Assembly (NCBI GenBank): GCA_900317405.1
Contig: ONGP01000008.1
Location: forward strand, 1-64,000
Direction: 5' to 3'
DNA length: 64,000 nucleotides
Source: an uncultured Prevotella sp.
GTDB lineage: Bacteria; Bacteroidota; Bacteroidia; Bacteroidales; Bacteroidaceae
Position numbers and translations under genes: made by a program. Shown piece by piece: positions 6,580 to 14,943 of this stretch. The first letter of the stretch is position 1. Every line of letters starts with the position of its first letter. A model generated the notes under the pieces. That model was not told the DNA's origin and did no database searches. It was given only the letters and a program-made list of their open reading frames with translations.

Positions 6580-8793
6580 ATGCCAGAGATAAAACAGACC
6601 GAACGTGCAGCCAAAGTACTGAAACTTACGATGGACTGCTGCAAGGAATACCGACACGAGTTTGTTATGCCCGAACACCTGTTGCTGGTACTAACCGACG
6701 ACTTCAACTTTGAGCGTGTGTTTGGCAACTACTCTGAGATACAGGTGCTGGGACAGCGACTGGAAGAGAAACTGGATGAGGTGGAGCAGGTGCCCGAAGA
6801 CAAGGATTATGCCCCGGAGGCATCGACACAGATGGGACAACTGATAGAGTTTGCCTGCGGACAGGTTATCAACAGCAGCGCCCGGGCTCTCGACATACCG
6901 CATCTGGTGATGGGACTGCTGCATCTGCCCGATTCGTGGGCCAGCTATCTTCTGAAAGGGGCATTGGGATTCAACGAGACCAACTTTATGAGCGAACTGA
7001 TAAGCGCATACGAGTTTGACGACCGACTGGATCAGGAAACGGGTGCTGGACCACAGAATGCAGCCTGGCGCCGAATTGTGACGTGCATGAACGACCTGTA
7101 CGGCAATCACAACCCTCTGATAGGTCGCGAGGAAGAGTTGGCCAGAACGATACAGGTGCTGTGTCGCCGCGACAAAAACAACCCGCTGCACGTGGGCGAG
7201 CCTGGCGTGGGCAAGACTGCACTGGTGTGGGGACTGGCACGTATGATAGAGGAAGGTAATGTGCCCGAGCGACTGAAGGGTAGCAAGATATACCAGCTCG
7301 ACATCGGTACATTGCTGGCAGGAACACAGTTCCGCGGCGATTTCGAAAACCGCATCAAACAGATAATGGACGGCATACAGGAGGAGAGCAACAAGAACAT
7401 AGTGTATATTGACGAGATACACACACTGGTAGGCGCCGGAGCCACCGGCGAGGGTTCGATGGATGCTTCGAACATGTTGAAACCATACCTGGAGAGCGGC
7501 AGCATACGTTTTATCGGCTCGACCACCTACGAGGAATACAACCGTCACTTCTCTCGTTCGAAGGGACTGGTACGCCGATTCCAACAGATAGACATCCCCG
7601 AGCCTACACCCGAGGAGACCAAACACATACTGCGCCAACTGCGCGAGCAATACGAGAGTTACCACGGTGTGACCTACGACGAGACCGCTCTAGACTATGC
7701 CGTGGACGCCAGTTACAAGTTTGTGAACGACCGATTCCTGCCCGACAAGGCTATCGACCTGATAGACGAGGCCGGAGCGGCCTTAGAATTAAGAGAGAAG
7801 AATTCAGAATTAAGAGTCTCAAAGGCAGAGATAGCTGATGTTTTGGCCAAGACCTGCAAGGTGGATGCGATGGCAATCGATGACGACGAGGACACCGCAC
7901 GACTGGAAACACTGGCACCACGCCTGTTATCGAAGATATACGGTCAGGACGAGGCCATCCGACAGGTTGTGGAATCGGTACAGATGTCGAAGGCCGGACT
8001 GCTTGACGACAACAAACCACTAGCATCGCTGCTGTTTGTAGGCCCTACCGGTGTGGGAAAGACCGAGGTGGCACGTGTGCTGGCCAGCGAACTGGGCATA
8101 CAACTGCTACGATTCGACATGAGCGAATATACCGAAAAGCATACCGTGGCCAAGTTGATTGGCTCGCCTGCAGGTTACGTGGGTTACGAAGATGGCGGTC
8201 TGTTGACAGACGCCATCCGCAAGACTCCCAACTGCGTGCTGTTGCTCGACGAGATAGAGAAAGCGCACCAGGACATCTACAACATCCTACTCCAGGTGAT
8301 GGACTATGCCCGACTGACAGACAACAAGGGGCGCAAAGCCGACTTCCGCAATGTGATACTCATCATGACCTCGAATGCCGGAGCGCAGTTTGCGGGGCAG
8401 GCCAATATCGGATTCACAGGCAACGTATCGCGCGGAGAGGCTATGCTTAAGCAAGTCAAGAAGACGTTCAAGCCTGAGTTCATCAACCGACTGACGGGTA
8501 CGGTGGTGTTCAACGATATGGATCGCAACATGGCAACACTTATCCTGAAAAAGAAGCTGGGCGAGCTGCAGGAGAAGTTGACTGCAAAGCAAGTAGAGAT
8601 GACACTGAGCGACGAGGCGTTCAACCTTTTGCTCGACGAGGGATTCACCCGCGAGTATGGCGCCCGCGAGATGGACCGTGTGATAGCACAGCGCCTGAAA
8701 CCGATGCTGATGCGCGAGATACTCTTCGGCAGTCTGAAACAAGGTGGTTCTATTATAATAGGTACGCGCGATGGCAGTTTATCAATTGGATGA
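6580..8793 (+). CDS. clpA: ClpA, AAA+ unfoldase of the ClpAP protease
   Basis: 737 aa with a Clp N-domain, D1 with Walker A GEPGVGKTA and D2 with Walker A GPTGVGKTE, Walker B VLLLDEIEKAH and arginine-finger region NRLTGTVVF. An IGF ClpP-docking loop is seen in QANIGFTGN, so it should dock on ClpP (encoded at 22744-23412). The ATG at 6580 is 4 nt after clpS and fits the family start MPEIKQTERA; an upstream TTG at 6556 would overlap clpS. The end overlaps aat by 23 nt. Oddity: residues about 402-414 (LELREKNSELRVS), between D1 and D2, are encoded by an AT-rich GAATTAAGAG-type repeat (7783-7816) that resembles intergenic repeats of this group. Confidence 0.95.
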   Translation: MPEIKQTERAAKVLKLTMDCCKEYRHEFVMPEHLLLVLTDDFNFERVFGNYSEIQVLGQRLEEKLDEVEQVPEDKDYAPEASTQMGQLIEFACGQVINSSARALDIPHLVMGLLHLPDSWASYLLKGALGFNETNFMSELISAYEFDDRLDQETGAGPQNAAWRRIVTCMNDLYGNHNPLIGREEELARTIQVLCRRDKNNPLHVGEPGVGKTALVWGLARMIEEGNVPERLKGSKIYQLDIGTLLAGTQFRGDFENRIKQIMDGIQEESNKNIVYIDEIHTLVGAGATGEGSMDASNMLKPYLESGSIRFIGSTTYEEYNRHFSRSKGLVRRFQQIDIPEPTPEETKHILRQLREQYESYHGVTYDETALDYAVDASYKFVNDRFLPDKAIDLIDEAGAALELREKNSELRVSKAEIADVLAKTCKVDAMAIDDDEDTARLETLAPRLLSKIYGQDEAIRQVVESVQMSKAGLLDDNKPLASLLFVGPTGVGKTEVARVLASELGIQLLRFDMSEYTEKHTVAKLIGSPAGYVGYEDGGLLTDAIRKTPNCVLLLDEIEKAHQDIYNILLQVMDYARLTDNKGRKADFRNVILIMTSNAGAQFAGQANIGFTGNVSRGEAMLKQVKKTFKPEFINRLTGTVVFNDMDRNMATLILKKKLGELQEKLTAKQVEMTLSDEAFNLLLDEGFTREYGAREMDRVIAQRLKPMLMREILFGSLKQGGSIIIGTRDGSLSIG

Positions 8794-9421
8794 CGACCTG
8801 TGGTTCCCCGATCCACACCTGGGCGAGGAGGACGGACTGGTAGCAGTGGGCGGCGATCTGTCAATAGACCGCCTGTTACTGGCCTACTCCAACGGTTTCT
8901 TCCCCTGGTTCTCGTTTAGGCATCAAGACGAGCCCCTGTGGTACTGTCCCTTGCAGCGCTTCGTCATCTTCCCCGGCGAGATACACGTAAGTCACTCTAT
9001 GCGTCAACTTATAAATAAGGGGGAGTATCGTATAACTGTAAATAAGGATTTTGAAGGTGTGATACGTGGTTGCGCCACAGCTCAGAAACGAAACAAGGAC
9101 GAAGGCGCATGGCTAGGTCCACAGATGATAGAGGCATACACCGAAATGCACAGACAAGGATTTGCTGCCAGTATAGAAGTATGGGAGGGCGATGATCTGG
9201 TTGGTGGACTATATGGAGTGAACCTCGGCTCATCGTTTTTTGGCGAGAGCATGTTCTCGCTGGTACCCAGTGCATCAAAGCTAGCCCTTATCTACCTGGC
9301 CAAGATGTTTGATAAACTAGGCGGCAAACTTATCGACTGTCAGTTAGAGACTCCCCACCTTAAAACCATGGGAGGACGCTATATCCCCTACGAAGAATAC
9401 ATCAATATAATCAAAAGCTAG
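8771..9421 (+). CDS. aat: Leucyl/phenylalanyl-tRNA-protein transferase
   Basis: 216 aa. Transfers Leu or Phe from aminoacyl-tRNA to the N-terminus of proteins starting with Arg or Lys, creating destabilising N-termini read by ClpS. Family motifs present: DGLVAVGGDLS, the FPWF segment after AYSNG, WYCPLQRFV, GAWLGPQMIEAY, GLYGVNLGSSFFGESMFS (active-site region) and LIDCQLETPHLKTMGG. It overlaps clpA by 23 nt and is almost certainly translated from the same message. With clpS and clpA it forms a complete Leu/N-degron pathway. Confidence 0.95.
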   Translation: MAVYQLDDDLWFPDPHLGEEDGLVAVGGDLSIDRLLLAYSNGFFPWFSFRHQDEPLWYCPLQRFVIFPGEIHVSHSMRQLINKGEYRITVNKDFEGVIRGCATAQKRNKDEGAWLGPQMIEAYTEMHRQGFAASIEVWEGDDLVGGLYGVNLGSSFFGESMFSLVPSASKLALIYLAKMFDKLGGKLIDCQLETPHLKTMGGRYIPYEEYINIIKS

Positions 9422-9437
9422 CTCTAATTGATAAAAA

Positions 9438-9486
9438 GTGTAAAATTACACTGTCTACGTGCACAAAATTGCTGTGCTCGCACACA
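9438..9486. promoter_or_regulatory. Cluster of short TGT...ACA palindromes
   Basis: GTGTAAAATTACAC (9438-9451), TGTCTACGTGCACA (9452-9465) and TGTGCTCGCACACA (9473-9486) are near-palindromes ending in ACA; the last two are 21 bp apart. They lie in the gap after aat, about 60 bp before the -33 of the promoter at 9544-9575. They could be operators for that promoter; the signal is weak. Confidence 0.3.
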
Positions 9487-9543
9487 ATCAGTTGATGTAT
9501 ATCAAAAGAAACGCACTTTTTCAAGGAAAGTGAGTATTATTTC

Positions 9544-9575
9544 TTTGCTGGTTGCGAAAATCGTCGTACCTTTGC
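9544..9575 (+). promoter_or_regulatory. Promoter of a non-coding unit
   Basis: -33 TTTG (9544-9547), 19-bp spacer, -7 TACCTTTGC (9567-9575). A close match to the strong Bacteroidota consensus, pointing rightward into a region without a convincing gene. Confidence 0.7.
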
Positions 9576-9580
9576 AATGT

Positions 9581-9806
9581 CAAAAGACAAGAAGTTGATC
9601 TTCAATAAGAAGCATAGAAACAATACAGAGGTATTAGTTAAGGTATATAAGATTGATTGATTTAGGTTTTAGTTAGAGTTAATAGTTAGTTAGAATTTGG
9701 TTTTAGGTTTATTAGTTAGTTAAATTGGAGATAGGTATTTCTAAGGTGTTAGAAAAAGATTTGTTAGTAAGGATAACAAAGACGCAGTGGTGACACTCCG
9801 TTTTTT
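9581..9806 (+). ncRNA. Candidate non-coding RNA or leader, about 225 nt
   Basis: Transcript predicted from the promoter at 9544-9575 to the first terminator at 9782-9806. The middle is AT-rich with repeated TTAGTTAG blocks (9636-9723). A 27-codon frame beginning MSKDKKLIFNKKHRN starts at 9577, but this is at or before the likely start point, so it is probably not translated. No downstream gene lies on this strand (the next is the opposite-strand MATE gene), so this is a self-contained RNA rather than a leader. It does not match tmRNA, RNase P or SRP RNA by eye; 6S RNA cannot be excluded. Confidence 0.45.
9782..9806 (+). terminator. First terminator of the 9.6-kb RNA
   Basis: Stem 9782-9789 with 9794-9801 around a GTGA (GNRA-type) tetraloop, one C-C mismatch, followed by a run of six T. 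Confidence 0.7.
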
Positions 9807-9843
9807 CTCAGAAAAGGTTTTTAGTTATTCATAGATTGTTGGT

Positions 9844-9885
9844 GCCGCCCTCGAGTCGTTGATGACCCTTGAGCGGCTTTTTTTT
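9844..9885 (+). terminator. Second, tandem terminator
   Basis: GCCGC (9844-9848) pairs with GCGGC (9873-9877), extended by TCGAG with CTTGA after a small bulge, followed by eight T. It probably catches read-through from the first terminator before the convergent MATE gene. Confidence 0.75.
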
Positions 9886-9909
9886 GCGTATAATCGAAAG
9901 AAAGGGGAA

Positions 9910-11295
9910 CTACTTGTTAAGCTTAAGCTTTTCTGACCAGCTGCCACGGAACAGGCGTACAAGGAAGATGATACCACGGAAGGTGAGTTCGATAGCCATG
10001 GCGGTCCACACACCTCGCAAGCCCCACTTTGGTGCCAGCGATGCAGCCAAAGTAAGACGAACAGCCCACATACTACCCAGACTCATAATGGCAGGGATAA
10101 TAGTATCGCCTGCACCCACAAAGATACCATTGGTAACAATGGCTGCAGCAAACATAGGCTCGGCCCAGGCCTCGATACGCAGAACCTGTGCACCGAGCGT
10201 GATAACCTCGTCGACCGGCGACATGAGCGACATAAGCTCGGGGGCAAAAATCCACATCATAACACCCATAAAGGTCATAACACAGATGCCAAGACCTACA
10301 GACATGTGGGCAAACGAACGGGTGAGTTGCTTCTGTCCAGCGCCTATGCCCTGCCCCACCAGCGTGGTAGCAGCCTCAGCAATACCAAAGCCTGGCATAT
10401 AGCATAGACTCTCGACGGTGATGGCTAGAGAGTGGGCAGCAATAGCAATCGTACCCAACGGGGCAACGATAAGCGTACTTACCATCTGAGCCGATCCCAT
10501 CAGCAGATGTTGCAGCCCCATTGGAGCACCTATCTTAAAAGCATTGCCGACGGTATCACTCTTGGGGCGGAACGAGCCGGGACGACCAACGAGCGAGAGC
10601 ATCTTTGACCGTACAAGCAGGAAATACATCATAAGACTGGCCGTGACCAGCATGGCTGCACCAGTACCAATGGCAGCTCCCATTACACCAAGGTCGAGAA
10701 TATAGATGAAGAAGTAGTTGAAAACCACATCCATCGCACACATACCAATATTAAGCATTGACGGTATCTTCATGTTGCCCGAACACTTCAGCATCGATCC
10801 TGCCAGACCTTCCATCTGGAAGAAGATGCCACAAGCACCGAAAATGGCGAAATAGAGAGATGCATCGCGAGCAATCTCGGTTGTACCGCCCATCCAGTAA
10901 GGAAGGATGGGACTGATGCCTACTGAAACCAACGATATAAGGAGCGCCCAGACCATACAGCATACCAACGACTGACGGAGCACACGACGGGCCGCCTCGA
11001 AATCATTTGCGCCGATGAAATGCGCCACCTGCACCGAGAATCCCATATTTGCCGCCGAGGCCAGTCCACCAAGAAGCCAACCGGTAGTCTCGACCAATCC
11101 TATAGAGGCTGAGGCCTTGGCGCCAAGATGACCAACCATCGAGGCGTCGATGAAGAACATAACGGTTGCAGAGATCTGAGCCAAGATAGAAGGTATACTC
11201 AAACTAACGATGAGCCAGAGCTTTTCTCTCTGTGTCATCGTGCGGCCTTCGCGTATGTAGGAAAGCAGCAATTCGCTATTTTTTACCTTCTTCAT
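9910..11295 (-). CDS. MATE-family multidrug efflux transporter
   Basis: 461-aa inner-membrane protein with about twelve helices in two homologous halves, typical of MATE (MatE) cation-coupled drug antiporters. Characteristic parts are IPSILAQISATVMFFIDASM in helix 1, MGFSVQVAHFIGAND, and in the second half LTRSFAHMSVGLGICVMTF and NGIFVGAGDTIIPAIMS. The start at 11295 (MKKVKNSELLL) is preferred because the longer frame to 11340 begins inside the tRNA terminator hairpin. No promoter is evident between that terminator and the gene, so it may rely on read-through from the tRNA promoter. Substrate unknown. Confidence 0.88.
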   Translation of the reverse strand: MKKVKNSELLLSYIREGRTMTQREKLWLIVSLSIPSILAQISATVMFFIDASMVGHLGAKASASIGLVETTGWLLGGLASAANMGFSVQVAHFIGANDFEAARRVLRQSLVCCMVWALLISLVSVGISPILPYWMGGTTEIARDASLYFAIFGACGIFFQMEGLAGSMLKCSGNMKIPSMLNIGMCAMDVVFNYFFIYILDLGVMGAAIGTGAAMLVTASLMMYFLLVRSKMLSLVGRPGSFRPKSDTVGNAFKIGAPMGLQHLLMGSAQMVSTLIVAPLGTIAIAAHSLAITVESLCYMPGFGIAEAATTLVGQGIGAGQKQLTRSFAHMSVGLGICVMTFMGVMMWIFAPELMSLMSPVDEVITLGAQVLRIEAWAEPMFAAAIVTNGIFVGAGDTIIPAIMSLGSMWAVRLTLAASLAPKWGLRGVWTAMAIELTFRGIIFLVRLFRGSWSEKLKLNK

Positions 11296-11313
11296 GTCGT
11301 AGTTACGTCTGAA

Positions 11314-11342
11314 TAAAAAAAGGATGCGATCAACTCGCATCC
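11314..11342 (-). terminator. Terminator of tRNA-Val
   Basis: On the minus strand GGATGCGA and TCGCATCC form an 8-bp stem with a GTTGA loop, followed by TTTTTTT. It lies 11 nt after the tRNA and just before the MATE start. Confidence 0.85.
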
Positions 11343-11352
11343 TAACTTTTGT

Positions 11353-11426
11353 GGGCGTTGACGGATTCGAACCGCCGACCCTCTGCTTGTAAGGCAGATG
11401 CTCTAAACCAGCTGAGCTAAACGCCC
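11353..11426 (-). tRNA. tRNA-Val (UAC)
   Basis: 74-nt cloverleaf: acceptor GGGCGTT/AACGCCC, D-arm GCTC...GAGC, anticodon stem TCTGC/GCAGA with loop CTTACAA (anticodon TAC), T-arm GGCGG-TTCGAAT-CCGTC. CCA is not encoded. It has its own promoter (11446-11454) and terminator. Confidence 0.95.
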
Positions 11427-11445
11427 TTACTTTTTGTAAGCGGGT

Positions 11446-11454
11446 GCAAAGGTA
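11446..11454 (-). promoter_or_regulatory. tRNA-Val -7 box
   Basis: TACCTTTGC on the minus strand, 19 bp before the tRNA 5' end. A small CTTAC/GTAAG inverted repeat lies between it and the tRNA. Confidence 0.65.
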
Positions 11455-11521
11455 AGAAGATTTTTTGAGACCGCCGCACGTTTTACTAAAAAACTGCCAT
11501 TTTTTAACCTCTATTCACAAT

Positions 11522-13342
11522 TCAGCCCAATAAATGCTCAATATCGCCCTGTGGAAGGATGCAAAGTATGGCTTTTCCGTCGGGTGTATAATTTACATTT
11601 GAGCATGAGAAAAGTTCGTTGATAATGCTCTCCATCTCGTCATTATTCAGAATCTGACCATAAGGTATGGCAGCACTCTGGGCCAACTTAACAGCCAGGG
11701 CTGAATGAATAGACGATAACGAGTCGGATGTACCGGCAGAAGAAACCATCTCACGGAGCAATGATTGGGGATTGATGCCATCGATACCGGCTGGTACGCC
11801 ATTTACTGCATAGGTATTGCCACCCAGGTCGCTGAGATCGAAACCTAACGAGGCCAACTCGGGCAACAGCTGTTGCATGGTAACAGCCTCAGACGGTGAG
11901 AACTGCACAGTCTCGGGGAAAAGCAATGTCTGAGTACTAAGGGCGTGCCCACCCTGCTGACTAATGTAGCGATCGTAGAGCACACGCACGCTGGCACGAT
12001 GCTGGTCGATAATCATCAGTCCTGACTTTACTGCAGTCATAAGATACTTTCCCTTATACTGGTAGTGAGCAGGCGACTTCTCGGAGAGAATATCTGTAGC
12101 CGACTGTGGTTCGATGATATTATCGTCGTCGAAGAAAGACTGCTGCTGTACAGGTTCCTCACGAGTAGCGCCCTGTTCCAGTCCCTCGTAGAGCGACTCC
12201 CACTGGTTCACGGGGGCATGACTCTGCTTGAAGGGATTGTAGTCGGGATTATAGTTTACACGGGGAGCAGCTGAGTAGCTGCTGTCGTGTGTATTATCAA
12301 AAACAGGAATATCAGGCTGACCCTGGGTATCGAAATCGATCGAAGGCACCTCGCAGAACTTGCCGATGCCATCGCGCACAGCGGCTGAGAGAATCTGCCA
12401 GATGGCCTGTTCATTCTCAAACTTTATCTCAGTCTTTGTAGGATGGATGTTAACATCTATCTCACCCGGGTCGACCTCGATGAACAGGAAATACGGTACA
12501 GCCATACCTTCGGGAACCAGTCGGTCGTAGGCCTTCATCACAGCCTTGTGGAAGTAGGCGTGCTTCATGAATCGTCCATTAACGAAGAAATAGTCGCAAC
12601 CACTCTTCTTACGGGCAGATTCGGGTTTGCCAACGAATCCGGACACCTTACACATAGCCGTCTGTACCTCTACTGGCAGAAGGTCCTGACTATACTGCTT
12701 GCCAAACACATCGGCTATGCGCTGACGTGTGCTACCGGCACGCAGGTTCAACATCTCTACCCCATTGTGATGCAAGGTAAAGTGGATGTTGGGGTAAACC
12801 AGCACGATACGCTCGAAGGCAGTGAGTATATTATTAAGTTCGGTGGCGTTGGTCTTAAGGAACTTGCGACGGGCAGGAACATTAAAGAAGAGGTTATCTA
12901 TCTTGAAGTTGCTGCCAACAGGGCATGACACGGGTTCCTGGCCGGTGACACGCGAACCAGCAAGCGTAATCTTTGTACCTATCTCATCCTCGGCAGTACG
13001 AGTCTGCAACTCTACCTGAGCAACAGCTGCTATCGATGCGAGTGCCTCACCACGGAAACCCATAGTGCGAAGGGCAAACAGATCGCCAGCCTGTGAAATC
13101 TTGGATGTAGCATGACGTTCGAATGCCAGTCGGGCATCGGTCTCGCTCATTCCTTTACCATCGTCGATAACCTGGATAGAGGTTCGTCCGGCATCAACCA
13201 CAATCACATGGATGGTGGTGGCACCGGCATCTACAGAATTCTCGACCAGCTCCTTGATAACCGAAGCCGGACGCTGTATAACCTCACCAGCTGCTATCTG
13301 GTTGGCTACGCTGTCGGGGAGAAGATGGATTATATCGCTCAT
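11522..13342 (-). CDS. mutL: DNA mismatch repair protein MutL
   Basis: 606 aa. The GHKL ATPase domain is intact: [20 protein letters not shown] (motif I, catalytic Glu), DDGKGM (motif II) and [13 protein letters not shown] (motif III), followed by the transducer domain ending near [11 protein letters not shown]. The C-terminal dimerisation domain is present. However the metal-binding endonuclease motif DQHA-x2-E-x4-E reads [12 protein letters not shown], with Val in place of the first Glu and Asp for the second, and the usual CPHGRP is TPDGKA. Nicking activity is therefore doubtful. It is the last gene of the long clpP-to-mutL unit and overlaps the OstA-like gene by 4 nt. Confidence 0.94.
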   Translation of the reverse strand: MSDIIHLLPDSVANQIAAGEVIQRPASVIKELVENSVDAGATTIHVIVVDAGRTSIQVIDDGKGMSETDARLAFERHATSKISQAGDLFALRTMGFRGEALASIAAVAQVELQTRTAEDEIGTKITLAGSRVTGQEPVSCPVGSNFKIDNLFFNVPARRKFLKTNATELNNILTAFERIVLVYPNIHFTLHHNGVEMLNLRAGSTRQRIADVFGKQYSQDLLPVEVQTAMCKVSGFVGKPESARKKSGCDYFFVNGRFMKHAYFHKAVMKAYDRLVPEGMAVPYFLFIEVDPGEIDVNIHPTKTEIKFENEQAIWQILSAAVRDGIGKFCEVPSIDFDTQGQPDIPVFDNTHDSSYSAAPRVNYNPDYNPFKQSHAPVNQWESLYEGLEQGATREEPVQQQSFFDDDNIIEPQSATDILSEKSPAHYQYKGKYLMTAVKSGLMIIDQHRASVRVLYDRYISQQGGHALSTQTLLFPETVQFSPSEAVTMQQLLPELASLGFDLSDLGGNTYAVNGVPAGIDGINPQSLLREMVSSAGTSDSLSSIHSALAVKLAQSAAIPYGQILNNDEMESIINELFSCSNVNYTPDGKAILCILPQGDIEHLLG

Positions 13343-14925
13343 TTCTTTTCGCGCCAGTTAAAAATATCGTAACGATCAGTTGGTCGCACGTAGTTGTACC
13401 AGGCAAATCCAGGCAGATACTTGCGGTCGGCAGGTATCTGGTTGAGTGGATACATGGTACCGCTACTCTTTGGAGTCCACACCTTCTGGAGTTTACGATC
13501 CTTGAGATACATGCGGAGCTCGGATGTTTCCTGGTAGTTATATATAATAGGTATACTGTCGCCCTCTTCGAAGAAATAACCTATCAGCACATTACCCTTG
13601 GCACGTGTCTCGTGGATATTACCATCTACAAAGAAGGCAAACATCTCCTTCGACGACACCTGATTATACTTTGTGGTATCGCTACGGAGCTGTTGTATTG
13701 AGAAACAGTTGTCGATAACGTGGGCGTGGTCGATGAGCGAATCCTTCATAAACACTTCGATACGGTCGCCCAGCAGCTGCTGGTTCTTGTTCCACACGAT
13801 AGGATCGTGATATAGCGTAAGACACGAATCGAGCGAATTATATATAAGTGAGTCGCACACGGCCTGTACATCAGTACGGTACGCACGCACGTGATGGAAA
13901 CCGAATATCTTACGATACACCGAGTCGGTCTCGATGTTATATGTGACCATCTTCAGGGTGTCGGCGTGGATAAACAGCGAATCGCCCTGCGAGTAGTCGA
14001 TAGCCACGGCACTGTCGGTACACATCGCATAACCAGTATTCTCCCAGTATTCGCCGTAGTTGCCGGTAAGCTTGTTCTTGTTTATCGAGTCGACATAAAC
14101 CACATTGCGGAAGGCCTGACTGAAACCTCCCTTGCTATCATAGTATACGCTGTCGCCTACCATCATCTTACCATTGTTAGAGAGCACCGAACGGTCCATC
14201 AGTCGGGCACGCTCGTTCTTGGTGTCGTAATATCCTAACTCTGAGTAGATATGACTATCACCCGAGGTGATGTTTGAAGGGCCAACGATATGCGCCATCG
14301 ACAGACGCGTGTCATAATACAAGGTGTCGGTAGTGAGGAAGAACTTTGGGCTCTTCATCTTGACGTCGTAGTTGAACACCGACATCTTGGTCTTGGTATT
14401 GTACTCACCCCAGTCGGAGGTAAGCGTGGTCTTGCCGTCAATCATCTTTCCGCCCTCGAAGAAGTAGGCATTGTCGTAAAGACGGTCGAAGTCGAGACTA
14501 TCGGTATAGAGAGTTGTCTTCTTGTGTTTCAGCACTACGTTATAACGGGCACGGGCCATCTGCTCGTTACCATCGTAATAAGCATAGTCGCTGAGTAGTG
14601 AAAGGGTGTCGCCCTGGTACATCTTTACGTGTCCGAAAGCCTCGAACGAGTTGCTGGCCTCATAGAAATAGGCACTGTCGCAATACAGTCGGGCTCCCTG
14701 ATGAGTGAAGTGTACCTTACCGTTGAGTATGGTGGCATCGGCATTCTTGGTCTGATCGAAGTGCAGCACATCGGCATGCACCAGATACACACGCGAATCC
14801 TGCGTCTTGGCAGTCTTACGTGCGGCAGGACGACGACGCTGTTGCTGCTTCTGTGCAAAAGCAGACACCATGCCCAGAGTGAGGGTCAACAGCAATAGGG
14901 TAACATAATACTTTCTGTTTTTCAC
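13339..14925 (-). CDS. OstA/LptA-like periplasmic LPS-export protein
   Basis: 528 aa with signal peptide ([20 protein letters not shown]...AFAQ) and a basic linker [14 protein letters not shown], then a long series of beta-repeats such as [34 protein letters not shown] and [19 protein letters not shown]. This is the OstA-like beta-jellyroll repeat found in LptA, LptC and the LptD N-domain. It probably forms or extends the periplasmic LPS bridge between LptB-driven extraction and the outer membrane. Longer than LptA (about 185 aa). Flanked by a SurA-type parvulin 18 nt upstream and mutL overlapping by 4 nt. Confidence 0.8.
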   Translation of the reverse strand: MKNRKYYVTLLLLTLTLGMVSAFAQKQQQRRRPAARKTAKTQDSRVYLVHADVLHFDQTKNADATILNGKVHFTHQGARLYCDSAYFYEASNSFEAFGHVKMYQGDTLSLLSDYAYYDGNEQMARARYNVVLKHKKTTLYTDSLDFDRLYDNAYFFEGGKMIDGKTTLTSDWGEYNTKTKMSVFNYDVKMKSPKFFLTTDTLYYDTRLSMAHIVGPSNITSGDSHIYSELGYYDTKNERARLMDRSVLSNNGKMMVGDSVYYDSKGGFSQAFRNVVYVDSINKNKLTGNYGEYWENTGYAMCTDSAVAIDYSQGDSLFIHADTLKMVTYNIETDSVYRKIFGFHHVRAYRTDVQAVCDSLIYNSLDSCLTLYHDPIVWNKNQQLLGDRIEVFMKDSLIDHAHVIDNCFSIQQLRSDTTKYNQVSSKEMFAFFVDGNIHETRAKGNVLIGYFFEEGDSIPIIYNYQETSELRMYLKDRKLQKVWTPKSSGTMYPLNQIPADRKYLPGFAWYNYVRPTDRYDIFNWREKK

Positions 14926-14943
14926 CTTTTTACCTATTCACTC

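Noticed and set aside
9577..9660. 27-codon frame MSKDKKLIF... at the start of the 9.6-kb RNA
   Set aside because: The ATG lies two bases after the -7 box, so it is at or before the likely transcription start; kept only as a note.
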